A stretch of DNA of 64,000 nt from Muricoccus harenae (lineage in GTDB: Bacteria > Pseudomonadota > Alphaproteobacteria > Acetobacterales > Acetobacteraceae). Under the pieces are notes generated by a model that was not told the DNA's origin, did not search any database, and was given only the letters and a program-made list of their open reading frames with translations. Position 1 is the stretch's first letter. Each line of letters opens with the position of its first letter. The stretch is taken from positions 62,001 through 126,000 of the forward strand of contig NZ_WWDL01000011.1 in NCBI RefSeq assembly GCF_009848505.1, written 5' to 3'. Positions 59,051 through 64,000 of the stretch are shown one piece after another. The position numbers were made by a program, and so were the translations under genes.

Positions 59051-60055
59051 ATGCCAGGGAATGCGGAAGCGCTCGCGCGCAGGGGTCTTCTCGCGGTGGG
59101 AGCAGGGCTACCCGGCGCGGGCGGATCGTGCCGTGCCTTCGCCCAGGGCGCTGCGCCGGGCTTCCCCTCGCGGGCGGTGACGATCGTCGTTCCCTTCGCG
59201 CCCGGCGGCCTCGCCGATGTTCTCGCCCGGCTGATGGCGGAGAAGCTATCGCGCAGCCTCGGCAATTCCGTCGTGGTCGAAAACCGGCCCGGTGCTGGCG
59301 GCATCACGGGGGCTCGCGCCGTCGCCTCCGCGGCACCGGATGGCCATACGCTGCTGCTCGCCAACACCAACCTCGCCATCAACCCCAGCCTGTACCGCAG
59401 CCTGCCCTATGATACGGCCACAGCCTTCACCCCGATCACCCTCGCGGTCACCGTGCCAAATGTCATCGTGGTTCGCGCCTCCGTGCCGGCCCGCAGCCTC
59501 GCGGAGCTGATCGCGCTGGCGAAGGCGGAGCCGGGCCGCCTGAACTATGCCTCCGCCGGCAATGGCACCTTTCCTCACCTGGCCATGGCGCTGCTGCTGC
59601 AACAGGCAGGCATCTCCATGACGCATGTGCCCTACAACGGCGCTGCCCCGGCCATGACGGCGATCCTGGCCGGCCAGGTGGAGGCGCTGTCGAGCGATCC
59701 GGTCGGCGCGGCGCAGCAGATCGCGGCCGGCGCGCTGCGTCCGCTCGCCGTCACGTCCTCGGCACGACTTGCCACGCTGCCGGACGTTCCGACCGTGGCC
59801 GAGGCAGGGTTGCCCGGCTTCAAGGCGGCCGGCTGGCAGGGTTTTGTCGCACCCGCCGGCACGCCGGCCCCGGTCATCGCGACGCTGCACAAGGCCTTCT
59901 CCGCCGCGCTGGCGGCCCCGGATGTGCGGGAGCGCCTCGCCTCCCAGGGCGTCACCTTCGCCTCCGGCAGCCCAGCTGATTTCGGCGAGTTCCTGCGGCG
60001 TGACATGCAGCGCTGGAAAACGGCTGTCGCCGCCTCCGGCGCTGCGGTCGAGTGA
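59051..60055 (+). CDS. TctC/Bug-type substrate-binding protein (third of three in tandem)
   Basis: Periplasmic receptor of 334 residues with FPSRAVTIVVPFAPGGLAD, ENRPGAGGITGA, PDGHTLLLAN and HVPYNGAAPAM, the closest of the three to the family consensus. The ATG at 59051 follows GGAGGAAGGAAAC. The signal region is basic with ARRGLLAVGAG and ends in AFAQ. It precedes an aldo/keto reductase gene by 23 bases on the same strand. Confidence 0.91.
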   Translation: MPGNAEALARRGLLAVGAGLPGAGGSCRAFAQGAAPGFPSRAVTIVVPFAPGGLADVLARLMAEKLSRSLGNSVVVENRPGAGGITGARAVASAAPDGHTLLLANTNLAINPSLYRSLPYDTATAFTPITLAVTVPNVIVVRASVPARSLAELIALAKAEPGRLNYASAGNGTFPHLAMALLLQQAGISMTHVPYNGAAPAMTAILAGQVEALSSDPVGAAQQIAAGALRPLAVTSSARLATLPDVPTVAEAGLPGFKAAGWQGFVAPAGTPAPVIATLHKAFSAALAAPDVRERLASQGVTFASGSPADFGEFLRRDMQRWKTAVAASGAAVE

Positions 60056-60078
60056 GTGGCGGGAAGGAACGAACGAAT

Positions 60079-61044
60079 ATGGATCAGCGCAACCTCGGCC
60101 GATCCGGCCTGCGCGTCTCGGTCATTGGCCTTGGCTGCAACAACATCGGCGGACGCTGCGACTTCGCTGCCTCGCGCGCCGTGGTGCATGCGGCGCTTGA
60201 CCAGGGCGTGACCCTGTTCGACACGGCCAATGTCTATCCGCGCGGTGCCCGAGGTCGGTCCGAGGAATTTCTCGGGCAATTGCTCGGCGACCGCCGGAAG
60301 GACATCGTGCTCGCGACAAAATTCGGCATCCCGATGGATGAAGGCCGGTTCGGCGACACCTCGCGCCGGACGGTCATGGCCTCGATCGAGGAGAGCCTGC
60401 GGCGGCTCGGCACCGACTGGATCGATCTCTACCAGGTGCATCGCTTCGACCCGCTGACGCCGGTGGAGGAGACGCTGCGCGCGCTCGACGATCTCGTGCG
60501 CCAAGGGAAGGTCCGCTACATCGGCTGCTCGCGCTTCGCCGCCTGGCAGGTGGTGGACGCGCTCTGGACTTCACGGCTGCACGGGCTGAACGCCTTCATC
60601 TCCTGCCAGGACGAGTACAGTCTTCTGGCGCGCGAGCCCGACAACGGGCTGCTGGACGCGGTGCAGGCGCATGGGCTGGGGATGCTGCCCTATTTCCCGC
60701 TCGCCAGCGGGTTGCTGACGGGAAAGTACCGCCGGAACGAGCCGCTGCCGCAGGGCGCACGCCTCACCTACACGCCCGTACTCTCAGAGCACTTCGTCAC
60801 CGAGCACAACTGGTCGGTGCTGGAGCAGCTGGAACGCTTCTGCGCCACCCGGGGGCGCAGCATGCTGGAACTCGCCTTCTCCTGGCTGCTGGCGCGACCC
60901 ACGGTTTCCAGCGTGATCGCGGGTGCCACGAAGCCTGAGCAGATCGCCCAGAACATGGCCGCCGCCGGCTGGACCCTTGGCGCGGAGGATCACGCGGAGG
61001 TGGATCGCATCACGGCGCAACCCCGGCCGGCACCGGCGCCGTAA
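60079..61044 (+). CDS. Aldo/keto reductase
   Basis: NADPH-dependent TIM-barrel reductase of 321 residues. The catalytic tetrad is present: Asp48 and Tyr53 in FDTANVYP, Lys81 in LATKFG and His121 in YQVHRFD. The C-terminal AGATKPEQIAQNM binds the cofactor phosphate. It closes the operon that begins with the VOC gene and probably reduces an aldehyde or ketone made by the monooxygenase-hydrolase pair. The start follows GGGAAGGAACG. Confidence 0.92.
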   Translation: MDQRNLGRSGLRVSVIGLGCNNIGGRCDFAASRAVVHAALDQGVTLFDTANVYPRGARGRSEEFLGQLLGDRRKDIVLATKFGIPMDEGRFGDTSRRTVMASIEESLRRLGTDWIDLYQVHRFDPLTPVEETLRALDDLVRQGKVRYIGCSRFAAWQVVDALWTSRLHGLNAFISCQDEYSLLAREPDNGLLDAVQAHGLGMLPYFPLASGLLTGKYRRNEPLPQGARLTYTPVLSEHFVTEHNWSVLEQLERFCATRGRSMLELAFSWLLARPTVSSVIAGATKPEQIAQNMAAAGWTLGAEDHAEVDRITAQPRPAPAP

Positions 61045-61364
61045 CGGGCGGCGGCCCAGGGTTCCTCCATCCCTTCTCGAGCCGGGCCGCAGCCGTTCCG
61101 GGCGGCGGGCGCTTCCTGCACGCCCGTTCACCGGCCGCTTCAGTCGTTGACGACCGTGGCCGCATCCCCATCCCAGCGCCAGCAAGGCGATGCACGCGCG
61201 ATGCGGACGCCGCCCAGCCACCCGACCGGCGGCCGCAGCGACAACGAGTCGACCTCTCCCGCCAGGACGGCCCAGGGGCGTGATGGCCAGGCGCTCCCTG
61301 GGCTACGGAGGCCCAAAATCCGGGTGATGGATGCAGCCGGCAGCCGGATGCGGTCGTCGGGCGC

Positions 61365-61586
61365 GGCCCACAAGGCGGCGAGGGTCAGCCTGGTATTGAT
61401 CGAGCGACCGATCGCATAACCGGCTACGCGGCGCGACCAAGCATCGAGGATCACTGAGGCGTAGACGAAGCCATCGGCGACGAGGCAGGCCAGGCCGGCG
61501 ACCCAGGGCTGGTTGGGTCCGACCGGTACCGTGTTCTTCGCCAAGTCACGGCAGATGTGCCCGTCGTAGCCACGATCGATCATGGC
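61365..61586 (-). mobile_element. Remnant of an IS3-type transposase (integrase catalytic core)
   Basis: The minus-strand translation GPNQPWVAGLACLVADGFVY followed by ASVILDAWSRRVAGYAIGRS and INTRLTLAALWAA matches the DDE core of IS3-family OrfB. The first catalytic Asp, usually WVxDIT, is replaced (WVAGLA), the second Asp in ILDAWSRR is present, and the sequence loses similarity after about 61365. No OrfA or ends are recognisable. Inactive fragment. Confidence 0.7.
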
Positions 61587-61657
61587 TACGAACCGCCGGC
61601 GGCGCCTTGGCTGCGGGTCATGTTCATCATGTCCAGCGCCAGGGACCCACTCCAAGC

Positions 61658-62095
61658 AGCGTCCACACCAATGTGCAACTTTCGCCACGACCGGCGGGTC
61701 CTGGTCCCGTGCTTCCCGGTGAGCCATTCGCCCGCCCGCACAGCTTCAACCCATGCTGTCAACGATCAGGCGCATGGGGCGCGTTCCGGGCCGGGGCCAC
61801 GGCACCTCCAATACCTCGGTACGGCGACACAGGGTAGAATGGTCTGGCACGGCCAGATCGGGACCGAACAGGGCAATGATGGAGCAGATCAGTCCCTCGG
61901 TCTGGCGCAAGGCCAGCCGGAACACCGCCCGCAAGGTTAGTGCCGTGTTGATCGCTCGGGATGAATACCGCGGCTGTCCGCCTCGCGTGGTCCAGGGCTC
62001 GGCCGGTCAGGCCGCGATCGCCGCATCCGTGAACCACATGGCCAGACTGCCACGCCCGCGCCGGACCGCATTGTACTCTGCCCAGTTCGTCCTCC
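61658..62095 (-). mobile_element. Degenerate IS5-type transposase
   Basis: Minus-strand pieces in two frames rebuild the N-terminal half of an IS5-family transposase: MWFTDAAIAA, INTALTLRAVFRLALRQTEG, VPDHSTLCRR, then in another frame AGEWLTGKHGTRTRRSWRK and LHIGVDA. Lesions are an in-frame TGA at 62007-62009, a frameshift near 61745 and loss of the rest of the gene after about 61658. The IS3-type piece follows it closely, suggesting successive insertions and deletions at one site. Confidence 0.75.
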
Positions 62096-62436
62096 GGAAC
62101 GTGCTGGCGGCAGTCAGTGTTGACCTTGACCGGCAAGCTGCGCTCAGCCGGGGGACGACGGGCCGCCCCTTCGGAAACTAGCCCAGCCAGACCGCCAGCC
62201 GTTCCGTACAACACCCTGATATCACGCCCTGTTCAGGGAGACCCGACATCTGTGGCATTTTTGCATCGCTCCACCCCCTCGTGCTGCCTCCACACCATTC
62301 TACTTTAACGAAGCACACGGACAAGTTACCTTCATTTCAACCAGAGGCTGTATCTGATCCAAGTGCCCACCGGCGGGACTGCGGATCCGGGCATTCAGAC
62401 ACGTCCAGTCATGGTTCCCTGAGGAGAATTCAACCC

Positions 62437-62628
62437 ATGATGAACTACATGAAAATCTGGACGAAGCTGAAGGCTGACCGCCGCGGCGTGACCGCGATGG
62501 AGTACGGCATCATTGCCGGCCTGCTCGCGCTCGTGATTGTCGCCGGCCTCACGGTCGGTGGCCCGCAGCTTGGGAACATCTTCAACACCATTGGTACTAC
62601 GCTGACGAGTGCTGCTAACGCGAGCTGA
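62437..62628 (+). CDS. flp: Flp-type type IVb pilin
   Basis: Major pilin of the Tad adhesion pilus. The 63-residue prepilin has a basic leader, processing site Gly17-Val18 (RRGVTAMEYG) with Glu22 at mature position +5, and a single hydrophobic helix to about residue 43. The prepilin peptidase is encoded next. The ATG at 62437 follows GAGGAGAA at eight bases; a second ATG is the next codon. It is the first gene of the tad locus visible here. Confidence 0.93.
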   Translation: MMNYMKIWTKLKADRRGVTAMEYGIIAGLLALVIVAGLTVGGPQLGNIFNTIGTTLTSAANAS

Positions 62629-62679
62629 AATAGGCCTCAGGCTGCGTCTCGTCGAAATGCGACATGAGAGTTGGTTCAA

Positions 62680-62707
62680 TGGTGCGGCGGATGTAGCCGT
62701 CGCACCA
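62680..62707 (+). terminator. Stem-loop between flp and cpaA
   Basis: TGGTGCGGCGG and CCGTCGCACCA pair over 11 positions (one G-U) around a six-base loop, 52 bases after the pilin stop. Such intercistronic hairpins behind flp genes usually allow high pilin and low downstream expression, by partial termination or 3'-end protection. No T-tract follows, so protection or attenuation is likelier than full termination. Confidence 0.6.
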
Positions 62708-62751
62708 CAGGTTACCCGTTAAATCAAGCCACCTCGTGCACAGGAGAGGCA

Positions 62752-63258
62752 ATGCTCAGTATCTGGACATCGCCTCTCTCTTCCGCGGTTCTGATGATCT
62801 GTGTTCTTCTGCTCCTAGGCGGTGGCTTGCATGATCTCATCGCCCGGAGCATCCCGAATGCTATTCCGGTGGCGGTCACACTCCTTGGCGTTGCAACGCG
62901 CCTACTCAACGGCGAAGTTGTGGGCGCCGTAGTTGCCGGGTTCCTGGTATTCGTTTCGGCCGTGTTCTGCTGGCGTCGTGGCTGGCTCGGTGGCGGTGAT
63001 GTCAAGCTGCTCGCTGCGGCAGCCCTGGCCCTTCCGCCGGTCTCCGTGCTTCCTTTCATCGCCGCCGTGGCGATCGCAGGCGGCCTGCTTGCCTTGATAT
63101 ACCTCGCGGCGCAGCCACTCACCTCTTCCCACCTGGCGGCGCGCCCCGCAGGGCTGTTCGCCCGTGCGCTGCGCGTCGAACGGTGGCGGATCGGGCGAGG
63201 CGGGCCGCTTCCTTATGCCTGCGCGATTGCCGCGGGCTTCGTGTTCGCGATCCTCTGA
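62752..63258 (+). CDS. cpaA: Tad prepilin peptidase (CpaA/TadV type)
   Basis: Membrane aspartyl protease that removes the leader of Flp prepilin. The 168-residue protein is mostly hydrophobic, with the two catalytic aspartates at Asp28 (GGLHDLIARSIPN) and Asp83 in GGGDVK. The ATG at 62752 is preceded by AGGAGAGG. Gene order flp-cpaA-cpaB is that of alphaproteobacterial tad loci. Confidence 0.92.
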   Translation: MLSIWTSPLSSAVLMICVLLLLGGGLHDLIARSIPNAIPVAVTLLGVATRLLNGEVVGAVVAGFLVFVSAVFCWRRGWLGGGDVKLLAAAALALPPVSVLPFIAAVAIAGGLLALIYLAAQPLTSSHLAARPAGLFARALRVERWRIGRGGPLPYACAIAAGFVFAIL

Positions 63259-63280
63259 GCGGCAAAAGAGTTCCCCGGCA

Positions 63281-64000
63281 ATGATCCTTCGCCTTGCCTT
63301 CTTCGCGCTGATGTCGCTGGGGCTCCTGGGCTTCGGCACCGTCGCCTGGGTCGCGACGCGCCCTCCGCCCCCCGATCCGGCGATGGTCGCCGCGTCCGCC
63401 AAGGTCAATGTGCTGGTGACGACCCGAGCGATCCGCCCTGGCAATCTGCTGAAGCCGGAAGATCTGAAAGTCATGGAAACCACTCGCCGGCAGGTGGGCG
63501 AGGAGGCGACCATCGACACGCCGGATGCGCGCCGCGCGCTCGTGGGCGCGATGGTTCGCAGCACCCTCTCGGTGGGCGACGCCATTCGCACGAAGGACGT
63601 CATGCATCCAGGTGATCACGGATTTCTTGCGGCCGTCCTCGGCCCCGGAATGCGTGCGATCAGCGTCAGCGTCGACGTGGTAGCAGGAGCGGCGGGCCTG
63701 ATCTGGCCGGGCGACCGTGTGGACGTCATCCTGACGCAGCAGATCAGCGACCCGACGCTTCCGGTCGGGCGGCGCATCGCGGCCGAGACAATCCTGGCCG
63801 ACACGCGCGTGATTGCGATCGACCAGCAGATCGTCCAGGGCGTTGCCCCTGACGGGGCGCCGCGAAATGCCCGGACCGTCACCCTGGAGGTGCCGCCGAA
63901 TGATGCGGAGCGCATCTCGGTCGCGATGCGGGTCGGGCGCCTCTCCCTTTCGGTACGATCCGTCGATAGCGCGTCCAGGGGAGAGGGCGGAGTTTACAAG
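63281..64000 (+). CDS. cpaB: Tad pilus assembly protein CpaB (partial, runs off the window)
   Basis: Periplasmic assembly protein. The frame is open from ATG 63281 to the last base of the window without a stop (240 codons). It starts with a membrane anchor (MILRLAFFALMSLGLLGFG), then an SAF domain (VNVLVTTRAIRPGNLLKPED) and a RcpC-type C-terminal domain (GMRAISVSVDVVAGAAGLIW, PGDRVDVIL). The gene follows cpaA by 22 bases. The C-terminus is outside the window. Confidence 0.92.
   Translation, partial: MILRLAFFALMSLGLLGFGTVAWVATRPPPPDPAMVAASAKVNVLVTTRAIRPGNLLKPEDLKVMETTRRQVGEEATIDTPDARRALVGAMVRSTLSVGDAIRTKDVMHPGDHGFLAAVLGPGMRAISVSVDVVAGAAGLIWPGDRVDVILTQQISDPTLPVGRRIAAETILADTRVIAIDQQIVQGVAPDGAPRNARTVTLEVPPNDAERISVAMRVGRLSLSVRSVDSASRGEGGVYK

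Larger units (their letters stand above)
61045..62436. other. 1.4-kb gene-poor stretch containing insertion-sequence scars and the tad locus upstream region
   Basis: Apart from the two transposase remnants listed separately, no intact gene is seen. 61140-61364 is GC-rich and not recognisable, possibly the decayed 3' part of the IS3-type element. The last 200 bases (about 62200-62436) are noticeably AT-richer and directly precede the flp pilin gene, so its promoter should lie there, but no clear -35/-10 pair is visible. Confidence 0.5.

Noticed and set aside
1-64000. CRISPR arrays, tRNA or rRNA genes, riboswitches, prophage or integrative element ends
   Set aside because: No regularly spaced direct repeats, no cloverleaf-like sequences and no integrase or phage structural genes were seen on reading both strands; only scars of two transposases are present.

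Overview
The window looks like chromosomal DNA of a GC-rich alphaproteobacterium. Nearly all third codon positions are G or C, genes are packed with ATGA overlaps, and there are seven intact TctC/Bug-type periplasmic receptors plus a fragment of an eighth. Twin-arginine exported oxidoreductases and a Tad/Flp pilus locus are also present. This mix is typical of soil Acetobacteraceae such as Roseomonas, but no taxonomic marker gene is present, so that placement is an inference.

Layout. 1-2730: a two-gene molybdenum hydroxylase of isoquinoline 1-oxidoreductase type. 2819-3487: a small exported protein of unknown function. 3836-9256: a decayed Wsp-type chemosensory cluster. The receptor, adaptor and methyltransferase section has collapsed into two fragments and wspF is cut by a stop codon, but the WspE-type kinase and the WspR-type diguanylate cyclase are intact. 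9329-13067: MarR regulator, benzoylformate decarboxylase and aldehyde dehydrogenase, with a palindromic operator. 13289-14463: a livF remnant and a TctC receptor. 14550-21106 (minus): a dimethylformamidase-type amidase (both subunits) in one operon with a complete polyamine-type ABC transporter. 21249-22058: a shikimate dehydrogenase-like protein.

22157-41261 is the most coherent block. Two divergent promoter regions, 27149-27355 and 37710-38121, drive four transcription units, and each unit has one copy of the same element, AAGTGT(C/G)GACA. The units are: (i) Gfo/Idh/MocA dehydrogenase, GldA-like dehydrogenase, split transketolase and TctC; (ii) five MaoC/FAS1-like hydratase proteins, two CaiB-type CoA-transferases and TctC; (iii) two alpha/beta hydrolases, an EthD-like protein and a GntR regulator; (iv) amidohydrolase, carboxymuconolactone decarboxylase-like protein, SDR and a second shikimate dehydrogenase-like protein. 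I read this as one GntR-controlled catabolic regulon for an unidentified organic acid or polyol-derived compound.

41290-46057: MFS transporter, D-aminopeptidase and a peptide-type binding protein. 46085-49178 (minus): GntR regulator, alpha/beta hydrolase and an N-carbamoyl-amino-acid/allantoate amidohydrolase. 49832-53614: GntR regulator, FAD oxidoreductase, TctC and a TctC fragment. 53625-61044: IclR regulator divergent from a VOC protein, luciferase-like monooxygenase, hydrolase, three tandem TctC receptors and an aldo/keto reductase. 61365-62095: scars of IS3- and IS5-type insertion sequences. 62437-64000: start of a tad locus (flp, cpaA, cpaB), with cpaB running off the window.

No tRNA, rRNA, CRISPR array or complete mobile element was seen. 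Coordinates follow the start codon best supported by a ribosome binding site or gene overlap.
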